64,000 nt of DNA from an uncultured Butyrivibrio sp. (lineage in GTDB: Bacteria; Bacillota; Clostridia; Lachnospirales; Lachnospiraceae): assembly GCF_947169445.1 (NCBI RefSeq), contig NZ_CAMVPU010000013.1, positions 25,007 through 89,006 of the forward strand. Reading direction: 5' to 3'. The notes below the pieces were generated by a model. It searched no databases and was not told the origin of the DNA. It saw only the letters and a program-made list of their open reading frames with translations. The translations under genes and the position numbers were made by a program. Every line of letters starts with the position of its first letter. Within the stretch, counting starts at the first letter, position 1. Positions 51,987-60,345 of this stretch are shown in pieces.

Positions 51987-54083
51987 TCAGATGTAGTTCA
52001 TGAGCGAGCTCTGGCTTATCTTTCCTGTTGCCATGAGGCTTGCCTCGTATGTAACCTGGGCTGTTGTGAGCTTGGTTGCAGTCTCTGCAAGGTCAATGTC
52101 CTCATTGTTGGACTGAAGACTCTTGAAGGTAGTAGTCTGGTTCATAAGTCTTTGGTTAATAAGGTCAAGTCTCTTGGACCTGGTTCCGTTAGTTGTAACC
52201 GCTATATTTGCAACATCAAGGGCATCCTGGCTGGAGGAAATCTTGTGCTCAAATTCTTTTTGCATGGCATCTCTCAGGAAATTGTACGCTTTCTGAGCCG
52301 CATCAAGTTCAATCTGGAGCTTGGTCTTAAGGTCTGCTTCACTGGTATTCTCAATCTTATCCTTAAGAGTTGTAATGGTTCCGTTGACCTGCTTAAGCTC
52401 CTCCAACATTCTGGAAAGATCCTGAACATCTCGTTTTACGCTGGTTGTGAAAACCGCATCAGCTGTAGTATTTACGGTTACAGTCTGCGCAAATCCCACA
52501 TCATAAGCGATATCGTGAGGTGCTGAGCCCTTGTTGTACAGGATTGTGTTGTTATTGTCATCTGTGTAGGTACACTTAAAGAGGTTCTCAGGCTTGATAT
52601 CGCCGCTGAGCCACTCTTTTTTATCATAAATAACGTCAATCGACTTGGCATTTATCAGATCCGGAAGGGTGGACAGCTTGTTTTTTAACTCTTCACTTAA
52701 AAGAACTTCTCCAGTATCAGCGTTCAGAACCGCCATTGACTCGCCGGTATAGAGTTTGTTGTAGTGTTTATCAATATCTTCCTCCATAGTTGTTTTATAT
52801 ATAATGTTTCCATCAAGACTGGAAATATCAACCGTGGTTTCTTTGTATGAGGAATATATACTGCCGTTTGCAGTCACATTTATTACAACGTTGGAGTATG
52901 TTCCATCGCCATTTATCACTTCATTGTTGTCTCTGATTGTGTAGGTTCCGTCACTGTTTATCGTGGCTGAAAAGCCCTCTTTTTCAAGACTTATCTCATA
53001 AGTCTGGCCAATAGCAGGTAAAAGAGGAAGATGAATGGTCTTTTGGCTGTCATCATCAGTATAGGTCACTGTTGTAACCTTCATGGTCGACTTGCTAGTG
53101 ATTGCCGATTCGATATTTCCATAAATATCGTTCACAATTCCCTCAGGAGTAATGTTGAGGGTTCCAAGGTTCTGCTCGGTCTCGGGGTCCTGGGCTACAA
53201 TCTTGTAAGTGCCGTCTTTATTGGTCGTTGCAGTGTATTTGATATTGTCGCTGGTAATCTCGTAATAGCCAAAATCGTTGATAGGTATCGTCACATTTCT
53301 GGTGACGCCATCATTGGTCTTGTACATCAGATTAAGGGCGTCCACCTTCTCATCTACTGAACTTGTAGCAGGCTGAACCAGTTCCTCTCTGTACTTAAGG
53401 TGTGCGGTAATCGGATCGCCGTCCGGATATGGGTCAACGTAATTTAAGTTGTCGTAGGAAAGCCTGATTCTTCCGACAGTTCTCTCAACAACCTTGTTCT
53501 CGGAAATCAGCAAATTATCGTTCTTGGAAGCGGTCTTCGACGGGTCAATATCATATTTATTAAGAATTCTCACCGACTCGCCAACCGCAGAGGCATTAAA
53601 CTCATCGTTGATATCCGTATAGTCTGCGGTAGTTATCTTGTCAAAAGAAAGAGCGGTATCCGTTCTGTAACCGGTAAAAACGTACCTTCCGGCGTAGTCC
53701 ACGTTACCTGTGGAATAATACTCTTTTGCCAGGGCATCCATCTGGGTGATGATTGTCTCAAGATCGTCCAATGTCAGATCTTTGCTTGCGCCCTTGGTTG
53801 CCTGCTTTACACTGTCCGTCAGAACTGCAGTGACCGTCGAAAGAGCATCAGCGGTAACCTCCAGCCAGCTCTGGGCATCCTTGGCATTTTTTTCATAGTA
53901 CTGGGACAACTGCGTCACATTACTTCTAAGGCGCAGGGCTCTTATGGCGATAACAGGGTCATCCGAAGGGCGCGTCAGCTTTTTTCCTGTGGACATCATG
54001 GTGTTGAGCTGATCCTCCGTAACCTTGTTATTATTTATGTTGTAAAGGGAATTGTTCTGCATGATCTTGTTAGTGATACGCAT
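51987..54083 (-). CDS. flgL: Hook-associated protein FlgL (HAP3) with a very large central insert
   Basis: A 698-residue protein, more than twice the usual FlgL (about 300). The N-terminal 150 residues (MRITNKIMQNNSLYNINNN, TGKKLTRPSDDPVIAIRALRLRSNVTQLSQYYEKNAKDAQSWLEVTADALSTV, YAGRYVFTGYRTDTALSF) and the C-terminal 90 (ISSSQDALDVANIAVTTNGTRSKRLDLINQRLMNQTTTFKSLQSNNEDIDLAETATKLTTAQVTYEASLMATGKI) are normal FlgL. Between them about 430 residues of beta-rich sequence with repeated NxDGTYxI units form an extra surface domain. FlgL joins the hook junction to the filament. It is 16 bases after the flgK paralog at 54100. Confidence 0.93.
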   Translation of the reverse strand: MRITNKIMQNNSLYNINNNKVTEDQLNTMMSTGKKLTRPSDDPVIAIRALRLRSNVTQLSQYYEKNAKDAQSWLEVTADALSTVTAVLTDSVKQATKGASKDLTLDDLETIITQMDALAKEYYSTGNVDYAGRYVFTGYRTDTALSFDKITTADYTDINDEFNASAVGESVRILNKYDIDPSKTASKNDNLLISENKVVERTVGRIRLSYDNLNYVDPYPDGDPITAHLKYREELVQPATSSVDEKVDALNLMYKTNDGVTRNVTIPINDFGYYEITSDNIKYTATTNKDGTYKIVAQDPETEQNLGTLNITPEGIVNDIYGNIESAITSKSTMKVTTVTYTDDDSQKTIHLPLLPAIGQTYEISLEKEGFSATINSDGTYTIRDNNEVINGDGTYSNVVINVTANGSIYSSYKETTVDISSLDGNIIYKTTMEEDIDKHYNKLYTGESMAVLNADTGEVLLSEELKNKLSTLPDLINAKSIDVIYDKKEWLSGDIKPENLFKCTYTDDNNNTILYNKGSAPHDIAYDVGFAQTVTVNTTADAVFTTSVKRDVQDLSRMLEELKQVNGTITTLKDKIENTSEADLKTKLQIELDAAQKAYNFLRDAMQKEFEHKISSSQDALDVANIAVTTNGTRSKRLDLINQRLMNQTTTFKSLQSNNEDIDLAETATKLTTAQVTYEASLMATGKISQSSLMNYI

Positions 54084-54099
54084 AAAAGACCTCCATTAT

Positions 54100-55950
54100 T
54101 TACACGCCTGTCTGAAGTATCAGTCTGTCGTAAATTTCCGTCAGAGTCTGGATCATCTTGGAATTGAGTGTGTATGCATTCTGGAATTTAACCAGGTTAG
54201 CTGCCTCTTCATCCTCGTCAACGCCGGAATCTGAAAGCCTCTGATTCTTGATTGTTACTTCCAGAGCCTGATAGGTATCCTCAAGTGTCTGAGAATTGCT
54301 CTTGTTAAGAGCCGCGTCAGCCAGAACCTTGGTCAGGTACTCGCCTGCCGGAGCTCCGCGGAAAATCTTTTCTGTATCAAAAACTTCTCTAAGTCTCTTC
54401 AGGTTCAGGAACTCCGATTCACCTTCTGTAATGTCAGCCTTGGTTGCCAGTCTGTCGGAATTATCCTGAAGCACTGAGTTCACGGTGAAGTTACCGGCTT
54501 TGATGCTGTAGTAGCCCTTGTTCTCAGAAAGAGAAGTAAGCTCCTCGTAGCTGTACTGAGCAGCTGAATTGGTATCCTGAGAACCGGTCAAAAGATTTAC
54601 ACCTTCCAGGGAATCTGATGTGTACCCCGCAACCATAACCTCGTTGGTAGCTGCTGAGAACTGGCGGATCCACTCGTTCATCTGGGACATGTAATACGGG
54701 ATGCCCTGATAGCTGTTGGAATAGCCTATCGCACAGTCTTTTCCCTCATCAGGGATACTGGTCAACGACTTCGGATCCATTGTAAATGTATATGTGGAAT
54801 CTCCATCGTACTCCCAGTCATCATACTTGTAATCCTTGGAACCAATGTGGATTCTGCCATCAAGAGGGATTGAACACTTGGTCATATCCTTGAGGTAGCC
54901 GGCATCTACTTTTACCACTACCTTAACGGTTCCGTCGTATTCCTGAATCACTTCCTCAGCCTTGCCGTGGAAATACTGGGAATTGTTGCCATCTCTCATT
55001 GCCAAAAGACCTTGAAGCTCACCTCCAATAAGTTTGGAATCTATGGCGAAGTCCGCAAGTTCACTGACGTTGTCGCCATCCTTATAGTTTCCCGGTCCCC
55101 ACTTGATATCGTACAAACCTTTTACATCATTCTGATCCGTGGCGCCATCATCATCTCTGGCTACACAGATCATTTTTCTGTATTCATAAGTATCAACCAA
55201 CTGATAAGCGCCGGCAACCCAGATCTGATAGCGGGATGCGCCGGTTACTCTGTTGGGATCATTCTCATCAACGACTGCTGTTTCTCTTGTCTCAACTGAA
55301 ATCATCTTGGACAGCTCGTCCACCAGCATATCTCTTTTATCCCTGAGCTCGTTGGCCTTGGCGCCTGTCATCTCGATGATATTGATCTGTTTATTTATTG
55401 AAGCAACTTCCTGGGAAATAGCACTGATTCTGTCTGCAGTGTTCTTTATCTCTGCATTTATATCATTCTGAAGGTTCTGAAAACTTCCGTAAACGCTGTT
55501 AAAGTACTCTGTGATTGAAAGCATTTGGGATACAAAGGTTGTCTTTGTCTCCGTGGTTCCTGCTGCCGTCATAACTGACTCAAGGCTTGCTTCCATTTTA
55601 TTGAACAGAGTTGAAAATCCTGTTGCGCCATCATCCTCAAGATATTTCTCAATTAACTGGTTGTAATAGTTCTTTGCCTCAACAGTTCCAAGAAGCTGTT
55701 CATTATCTCTGAACTTTACGTCGTAGAAGCTGTCCCTGACTCTCTCGATTGCGATTGTGTCAACTCCGGCGCCTGCGCAGCCATATCTGGTGAAAACTCT
55801 GAGAGCGTCGCTGGCTTCCTGCGTAACTGCCTGTCTGCTGTACCCATCAGTGTTGGCATTTGCTATGTTGTTAGCGGTAGTGTTCAGAGCTGCATTTGCT
55901 GCTCTTAGACCAGTAGCTGCGATATTGAGTCCAAAAAATTGAGATGGCAT
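54100..55950 (-). CDS. flgK: Second FlgK-like hook-associated protein
   Basis: The start is MPSQFFGLNIAATG, with GGAAGGAG six bases ahead. The 616-residue protein has the FlgK N-terminal helix (LRAANAALNTTANNIANANTDGYSRQAVTQEASD), the D1 coiled region (FQNLQNDINAEIKNTADRISAISQEVASINKQINIIEMTGAKANELRDKRDMLVDELSKMI) and the C-terminal block (SNSQTLEDTYQALEVTIKNQRLSDSGVDEDEEAANLVKFQNAYTLNSKMIQTLTEIYDRLILQTGV). The middle 300 residues diverge from the copy at 56037. Two FlgK in tandem suggest a junction made of two different FlgK rings, or specialised use. It is followed closely by flgL. Confidence 0.92.
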   Translation of the reverse strand: MPSQFFGLNIAATGLRAANAALNTTANNIANANTDGYSRQAVTQEASDALRVFTRYGCAGAGVDTIAIERVRDSFYDVKFRDNEQLLGTVEAKNYYNQLIEKYLEDDGATGFSTLFNKMEASLESVMTAAGTTETKTTFVSQMLSITEYFNSVYGSFQNLQNDINAEIKNTADRISAISQEVASINKQINIIEMTGAKANELRDKRDMLVDELSKMISVETRETAVVDENDPNRVTGASRYQIWVAGAYQLVDTYEYRKMICVARDDDGATDQNDVKGLYDIKWGPGNYKDGDNVSELADFAIDSKLIGGELQGLLAMRDGNNSQYFHGKAEEVIQEYDGTVKVVVKVDAGYLKDMTKCSIPLDGRIHIGSKDYKYDDWEYDGDSTYTFTMDPKSLTSIPDEGKDCAIGYSNSYQGIPYYMSQMNEWIRQFSAATNEVMVAGYTSDSLEGVNLLTGSQDTNSAAQYSYEELTSLSENKGYYSIKAGNFTVNSVLQDNSDRLATKADITEGESEFLNLKRLREVFDTEKIFRGAPAGEYLTKVLADAALNKSNSQTLEDTYQALEVTIKNQRLSDSGVDEDEEAANLVKFQNAYTLNSKMIQTLTEIYDRLILQTGV

Positions 55951-56036
55951 ATCGTACTCCTTCCTTTTATTCCAATGAACTTTCTTTAATACATTCATCG
56001 AAACAGGTGCTGAATGCTCTTTTTCCTAAATCTTAC

Positions 56037-57695
56037 TTAAGAGCCCAGCGTGCTTACCAGGTGCTCAAGCATCTCGCTTACTACGTTGATGTATCTGCTG
56101 GATGCGTTGTAAGCATTCTGGAACATGATCATATATTCCAATTCTTCATCACTGGAAACGCCCACAATCTGTTCTCTTCCGGCTTCAACCGCTGATACTG
56201 TCTGCTCCTGAGCCTCTTTTATGCTGGTATAAACATCGCCCGAATTGGCCACCTGAGACACCAGTGAGTTGTAATAGGAGATAAAACTGTTTCTGGTTGA
56301 AACGTTTGGATTAAGGACGTAATCTTCTTTTGTGAAGGCCTCTTTCATGAGGGTTATTGTGGTGTTGTCCTCTTCACCATCTATTTTTCTGTAGGTAAAA
56401 AGAGTTGGATCCTGAATAAGCTTAGGATTAACCTGCGAGTTAGCTATTGTAAAGCCTGTATAGATGGTTCCTGCAGTTTTTTCATCGCTGATGTCGTAAA
56501 CTATTTTATCTGTAGGATTGGCAACCACGAACATTGTGTAATCAGAAGGAAGTCCTAAGGTGTTATCTAATGTTGCGGGATTTGACTCTGCTTCCTCCAT
56601 GATCTCATTCATCTTGGTCATGATGGAATGTACCATCTGATCGAACTCAGCCTGAACGTTCATGATTACTGACTGCGCGATATTGCTGTTATAATAATTT
56701 TCATCTTCAACGATATCGTGGTAGGTTGCATTGTGATCGCCCCTTGCCAAAAGAACTGATTTAAGCTTTCCGATATCGGTATTTGTGGTAGTGGAAATTG
56801 TCTGGGTAAGATCGTATATTTTTCCACCTTCTATAGATATGATGACCTTGTTACCATCATGATCGTACTCGGATTTTGCTGCATATTCCCAATAAGGAGT
56901 TGCATATCCAACCGAGCTTTCAAGGGTTGTATCGATTCCGATATGATTGACGTGGTCAGTAGTTACGAACTGTGATCCCTCAAAAAGAACTGCCACATTT
57001 CCGAATACATCTTCCGTAGCCTCGATCTGTCCGTACTCTCCAAGCTTATCTAAAAGGAGATTTCGTTCATCCCTAAGGTCGTTGGCCTTTTCCTGTCTAC
57101 CGGATTCTATGTCTACAATCTTTTCATTAAGCTTTCTTATTCTATCTCCGATGGAGTTGATATCATTGACCATTGTGGTGATGGTGCTGTCCAGATTATT
57201 CTGATAAGCCACCAGTCCATCATATATGCTCTTTGCTCTTGTGAGAAATTCGTTTGCTCTTGTAACCAGCGCGCTCTGGTTTACAGCTGAGCAAGGGTCT
57301 TTTGCCATTTCCTGAACTGCTGTCCAAAGGTTATTTAGTGAATCAGCAAATTCAGCTCCATTCATTTCCTGGAGCTGATCTTCAATTTCTTCAAGAGCTG
57401 CGTTTGAAACATTGTAAAAAGCGTATCTTCCGTTTTCCTGTCTGTAAGCTATATCCAGGAAATCTGCCCTGACCTGCTTACAGTGGTTGTAATTAACACC
57501 ATTTCCAATCTGCTTTGGAGCAATACTTTTGATGTTAGTCTCCAAAGTCTGGTAAGGAGCTGTTCCCTGTGATACCTGCTGTCTTGTATAGCCTACAGTA
57601 TCTACATTCGCCATATTATGTGCCGTTGTATTCAAGGCATTTTGTGATGTCTGTAGTCCCGACTGGCCTACATAAAGGTTCGCCATTAGTGACAT
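56037..57695 (-). CDS. flgK: Hook-associated protein FlgK (HAP1)
   Basis: The start is MSLMANLYVGQSG, with GGAGAG six bases ahead; an in-frame extension upstream has no such site. The 552-residue protein has the N-terminal LQTSQNALNTTAHNMANVDTVGYTRQQVSQG, the central coiled D1 segment (NNLDSTITTMVNDINSIGDRIRKLNEKIVDIESGRQEKANDLRDERNLLLDKLGEYG) and the C-terminal GVSSDEELEYMIMFQNAYNASSRYINVVSEMLEHLVSTLG. It is of ordinary FlgK length and more canonical than the paralog after it. It joins hook and filament with FlgL. It is 84 bases downstream of flgN. Confidence 0.94.
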   Translation of the reverse strand: MSLMANLYVGQSGLQTSQNALNTTAHNMANVDTVGYTRQQVSQGTAPYQTLETNIKSIAPKQIGNGVNYNHCKQVRADFLDIAYRQENGRYAFYNVSNAALEEIEDQLQEMNGAEFADSLNNLWTAVQEMAKDPCSAVNQSALVTRANEFLTRAKSIYDGLVAYQNNLDSTITTMVNDINSIGDRIRKLNEKIVDIESGRQEKANDLRDERNLLLDKLGEYGQIEATEDVFGNVAVLFEGSQFVTTDHVNHIGIDTTLESSVGYATPYWEYAAKSEYDHDGNKVIISIEGGKIYDLTQTISTTTNTDIGKLKSVLLARGDHNATYHDIVEDENYYNSNIAQSVIMNVQAEFDQMVHSIMTKMNEIMEEAESNPATLDNTLGLPSDYTMFVVANPTDKIVYDISDEKTAGTIYTGFTIANSQVNPKLIQDPTLFTYRKIDGEEDNTTITLMKEAFTKEDYVLNPNVSTRNSFISYYNSLVSQVANSGDVYTSIKEAQEQTVSAVEAGREQIVGVSSDEELEYMIMFQNAYNASSRYINVVSEMLEHLVSTLGS

Positions 57696-57779
57696 AGGGT
57701 TCTCTCCTTGTTTCCTAAAAAAGGCAAAATTAAAGACACTATCGGGTAATTGCATTACCCGGGTGGGTTGTTACATGCT

Positions 57780-58298
57780 TTACTGCTTTGCATCAAACCC
57801 GCCCGATGTGTATCCTAGACAATCACCTGTAGTGTCTAACGCTCTGGAATAGTTTGCTGTTTGCGGAGCTCTTCTAGACGACTGGATGATATTCATCTCG
57901 AACCGGACCATTTCAAGTGAGCTTATAAGAAGCTCCTGATTCTGTCCGTTTACACGCTTGACATTTCCAAGTACTCCGACCAACCGGTCTTTCTGGACTG
58001 CCAAGTTTTTCTGATCCTGTGGTCTCTTTTCCAATATAGTGATCAGATCGGTCAGTTTTAATGAATTAACATCCATGTTAAGTACGCTGGCTATATTCTC
58101 CATCGCAATGATTCTCTCTTTTTCTATGCGCTGGATCTTGCCTATTACGCACTGCTCTTCATCCGTGATTTCAGCAAGTGCCTTAAGATCGCCGGAAACT
58201 ATGATGGCGGTCTTGCGGCTCGACAACCCCAGTAATTGTTCGTATAGGGTGCACTCTCTATCAAGTACCTGCACCAGGTTTTCCATCAAACTTGCCAC
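57780..58298 (-). CDS. flgN: Flagellar chaperone FlgN
   Basis: A 172-residue helical protein of the FlgN family: MENLVQVLDRECTLYEQLLGLSSRKTAIIVSGDLKALAEITDEEQCVIGKIQRIEKERIIAMENIASVLN and the helical remainder, with a disordered C-terminal tail (YSRALDTTGDCLGYTSGGFDAKQ). FlgN keeps FlgK and FlgL soluble and passes them to the export gate. I use a GTG start with GGAGG nine bases upstream; an ATG four codons on is possible. It is between flgM and flgK, the usual order. Confidence 0.9.
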   Translation of the reverse strand: MASLMENLVQVLDRECTLYEQLLGLSSRKTAIIVSGDLKALAEITDEEQCVIGKIQRIEKERIIAMENIASVLNMDVNSLKLTDLITILEKRPQDQKNLAVQKDRLVGVLGNVKRVNGQNQELLISSLEMVRFEMNIIQSSRRAPQTANYSRALDTTGDCLGYTSGGFDAKQ

Positions 58299-58325
58299 TG
58301 GAATTATCCTCCATTTATTAAATTA

Positions 58326-58613
58326 TTATGATAGACTTTCAGCTTCTTCAAATTTTGCCAGAAGCTTATCAGCAAAAGCCTCACCACTTACATTATAAGT
58401 ACCGTTCTTAATAGCAGCTTTTAAAGAAGCAACCACATCTTCCCTGACATCCGGCGCTGCTTTTACAGCCTGTTTAGCAACCTGGATATCTTTTCCTATA
58501 GAAGAGAATGATACAGTATCTCTGACGTCATTGGTCTTCTGGGTCTGCTGAACTTTTCCTACTTTGCTGTTTGAGTAAATTTGCTGAACCTGACTGTATG
58601 CTTCTATACGCAT
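58326..58613 (-). CDS. flgM: Anti-sigma-28 factor FlgM
   Basis: The 95-residue protein has the short disordered N-terminus and the C-terminal sigma-binding helices of FlgM: RDTVSFSSIGKDIQVAKQAVKAAPDVREDVVASLKAAIKNGTYNVSGEAFADKLLAKFEEA, with the conserved D(V/I)R...V..L...I..G.Y.V....A..L. FlgM holds sigma-28 until the hook is done and is then exported. It heads the flgM-flgN-flgK-flgK-flgL-fliW-csrA operon and is itself behind two sigma-28 promoters, a feedback loop. Confidence 0.94.
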   Translation of the reverse strand: MRIEAYSQVQQIYSNSKVGKVQQTQKTNDVRDTVSFSSIGKDIQVAKQAVKAAPDVREDVVASLKAAIKNGTYNVSGEAFADKLLAKFEEAESLS

Positions 58614-58657
58614 AATCTTTTTCCTCCTTCCCTGGAGTATTTTTTTATCTACTTCAT

Positions 58658-58684
58658 TTATCGGTAGATATCCACATTACTTTA
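58658..58684 (-). promoter_or_regulatory. Sigma-28 promoter P1 of the flgM operon
   Basis: On the minus strand TAAA (complement of 58681-58684), a 15-base spacer and ACCGATAA (complement of 58658-58665) match the consensus with one change at the first -10 position. It lies about 45 bases before the ATG of flgM. Confidence 0.85.
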
Positions 58685-58774
58685 GACTTTTGGCTGAAAA
58701 TTTTCCCCTTAATTTCCAGCAGGTAATGTGAGCTAAATCCAGGGATTTACATACTTTTTTTGGTTTCATCTATA

Positions 58775-58802
58775 TTATCGGTTACTTAGTTTTAAAACTT
58801 TA
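58775..58802 (-). promoter_or_regulatory. Sigma-28 promoter P2 of the flgM operon
   Basis: On the minus strand TAAA (complement of 58799-58802), a 16-base spacer and ACCGATAA (complement of 58775-58782) lie 117 bases upstream of P1. The -10 is identical to that of P1, with a spacer one base longer. Confidence 0.75.
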
Positions 58803-58830
58803 CAGTTTTTTTATAATTTTTTTAAATTTT

Positions 58831-58877
58831 TTCTCTGCCGCAGCTCCATATGAATTAAACTAAGTTGCGGCAGAGAA
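58831..58877 (-). terminator. Strong hairpin after the EF-hand-like gene
   Basis: TTCTCTGCCGCAGC (58831-58844) and GTTGCGGCAGAGAA (58864-58877) pair with one G-T wobble around a 19-base loop, about 55 bases beyond the stop at 58931. The minus-strand RNA continues with A-rich rather than U-rich sequence, so it is an imperfect intrinsic terminator. Confidence 0.55.
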
Positions 58878-58930
58878 ATTTGCTAATTATTTCTAATTCT
58901 TTTCTTGGCATCGCTACCAATTGAACTGCT

Positions 58931-60037
58931 TCAGGCTCTGGCCAGATCCACCTGCTGGACCGTCCCGACTCCACCGCTCTCCCGAAGGAACAGGCCGCTT
59001 CGACGCATCATTGCAGCCACTGCTCCTACGCTGTTTCTCTCAGCAAATTCCGTTGCCGCACTTCCCAGATAGATTGCCCCCACATCCGCTTCCTGCAGGG
59101 ATAAAAGAGTGTCTTTTCCGTCTTCACCCTTAAGCCACACCTGCAGCTGTCCATATATCTCGTCACTCTCATCAATCCAACCATTATTGTCGCTGTCAAA
59201 ATGCGCAAGATCCTTGAAGCCGTTTCCACTTTTCGTTCCGAAAAGCTCACTACCATTATTGATCACCCCATCACCGTTCCTGTCATACACGAGAAATCCG
59301 CTTCCGCTCCCAAGATTTGAAATCTTGTCATCCTTACCATCGCTGTCCAGATCAAAATAAAAATGCTGATCACTGATGTTTGTCACATCGTTTCCCACAT
59401 TGATCACTAGCGGATCAATCATATTCACTGCATTTGACATGCTAAGTCCCGCATACTGGACCAGTTTCCTTGAAAGACTAAATCCCACATTGAAATCAAT
59501 ACTCCTGCCATCTTCCGTAAGCGCTGTCCCTTTTCCCTCAAAGCTCGTCTCCTCTTCCTCAACGTGGCTGACCTGGATGGTGGTCACCTTGACAAAAGAC
59601 TGACTTGTAAGCATATTAGACGTCTGGCTTATCATATCCCTGTAACCGCTTCTACTATTGTCACCACCAAGCAACTGTAAAAAGCTTAACAAGTGCTGTA
59701 ATAAGCTTGTCCTGATCTGAGATATCTGATTTTCCAGACTTGAATCATAGGAGCTTAAGTACTCTGACTTTGTGGGCTTTAAAAAATTGTAATTGCTGCT
59801 GCCTAAGGGTGCATTCTTTGTATTTTTGTTTACCTGCGCACCCGTCTGTTCTTTTTCAGTGGTTTTATTAGCAGTTTCTTTTTCAGTGACATTTTGGGGA
59901 TTATAACTATCCCCCTGATCACGAAGCTTTTCCAGGAACGACTCCCGTGTCACAACGCCGCTTTGGATATTTACGGTGTTTTCCTCATAGTACTTGTTAG
60001 TGGACACCAGATCAACTGTGCTCTGTGCAATTTTCAT
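58931..60037 (-). CDS. EF-hand-like calcium-binding protein of the sigma-28 regulon
   Basis: The start is MKIAQSTVDLVSTNKYYEEN, with GGAGGTACC ahead; a longer frame to 60082 has no ribosome-binding site. The 368-residue protein has a Ser/Gln-rich N-terminal half with helices, a beta segment (VTTIQVSHVEEEETSFEGKGTALTEDGRSIDFNVGFSLSRKLVQYAG) and a C-terminal stretch with three calcium-loop-like motifs: DLDSDGKDD, DRNGDGVINNGSELFG and DSDNNGWIDESDEIYGQLQVW. There is no signal peptide; the flagellar-type promoter suggests a flagellum-linked or motility-linked role. The function is unknown. Its leader has an internal terminator. Confidence 0.85.
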   Translation of the reverse strand: MKIAQSTVDLVSTNKYYEENTVNIQSGVVTRESFLEKLRDQGDSYNPQNVTEKETANKTTEKEQTGAQVNKNTKNAPLGSSNYNFLKPTKSEYLSSYDSSLENQISQIRTSLLQHLLSFLQLLGGDNSRSGYRDMISQTSNMLTSQSFVKVTTIQVSHVEEEETSFEGKGTALTEDGRSIDFNVGFSLSRKLVQYAGLSMSNAVNMIDPLVINVGNDVTNISDQHFYFDLDSDGKDDKISNLGSGSGFLVYDRNGDGVINNGSELFGTKSGNGFKDLAHFDSDNNGWIDESDEIYGQLQVWLKGEDGKDTLLSLQEADVGAIYLGSAATEFAERNSVGAVAAMMRRSGLFLRESGGVGTVQQVDLARA

Positions 60038-60255
60038 GGTACCTCCTGTCAAATGGCGCGAAGGTTTCATTGGAACTCTCACTAAACTCGAGATTACCTC
60101 GTTAAGAGAAAAAATAAAACCTCCATGCCGAAGATATTAATCCTCCATGAAGGTTCACGCTTTCCATAGCTATGATGTCGCCAATTTCCGCCTGTAGTCT
60201 GTTTAACAAACGGTTGTCAGCAACCCTTTTGATTGCTGGTGGTCAATCAATTTCT
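60038..60255 (-). promoter_or_regulatory. Structured leader of the EF-hand-like gene, candidate attenuator or riboswitch
   Basis: About 215 bases of untranslated leader follow the sigma-28 promoter. Near the 5' end CAGCAA/TTGCTG (60218-60223 with 60233-60238) and GGTTG/CAACC (60212-60216 with 60221-60225) are mutually exclusive stems. An intrinsic terminator lies at 60107-60155, about 70 bases before the ATG. A structured upstream part with alternative pairings and a terminator before the gene is the layout of a transcription-attenuating leader. The conserved core of c-di-GMP-I (GEMM) was looked for and not seen. This region holds no gene. Confidence 0.55.
60107..60155 (-). terminator. Intrinsic terminator inside the leader of the EF-hand-like gene
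   Basis: In the minus-strand RNA AACCUUCAUG and CAUGGAGGUU pair with one G-U wobble around an 18-base loop, followed directly by UUUAUUUUUU. It lies before the gene on the same strand, so it must be bypassed for expression. Confidence 0.72.
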
Positions 60256-60261
60256 ATTAAT

Positions 60262-60288
60262 TTATCGACCTGAGTATCCAATTTTTTA
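60262..60288 (-). promoter_or_regulatory. Sigma-28 promoter of the EF-hand-like gene
   Basis: On the minus strand TAAA (complement of 60285-60288), a 15-base spacer and GTCGATAA (complement of 60262-60269) match the sigma-28 consensus except for one -10 base. It lies about 225 bases before the ATG at 60037. Confidence 0.75.
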
Positions 60289-60345
60289 AGAGCAAATTCT
60301 TACATTTTACATATCTTACGGTATTCTTACCGATCACTCTTCGTT

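Larger units (their letters stand above)
58614..58930. other. 317-base flgM upstream region with two sigma-28 promoters and a hairpin
   Basis: This gene-free stretch holds two sigma-28 promoters reading towards flgM and the hairpin at 58831-58877. The remainder is AT-rich. No further gene or known RNA is seen. TTTTTCCTCC at 58619-58628 holds the flgM ribosome-binding site. Confidence 0.7.

Noticed and set aside
54100..57695. Single flgK split by a frameshift
   Set aside because: Both frames have complete N- and C-terminal FlgK blocks and their own ribosome-binding sites, so this is a duplication.
60038..60255. c-di-GMP-I (GEMM) riboswitch
   Set aside because: The conserved CACGCACAGGGCAAACC-type core is not present on the minus strand, so the leader is left as an unassigned attenuator candidate.
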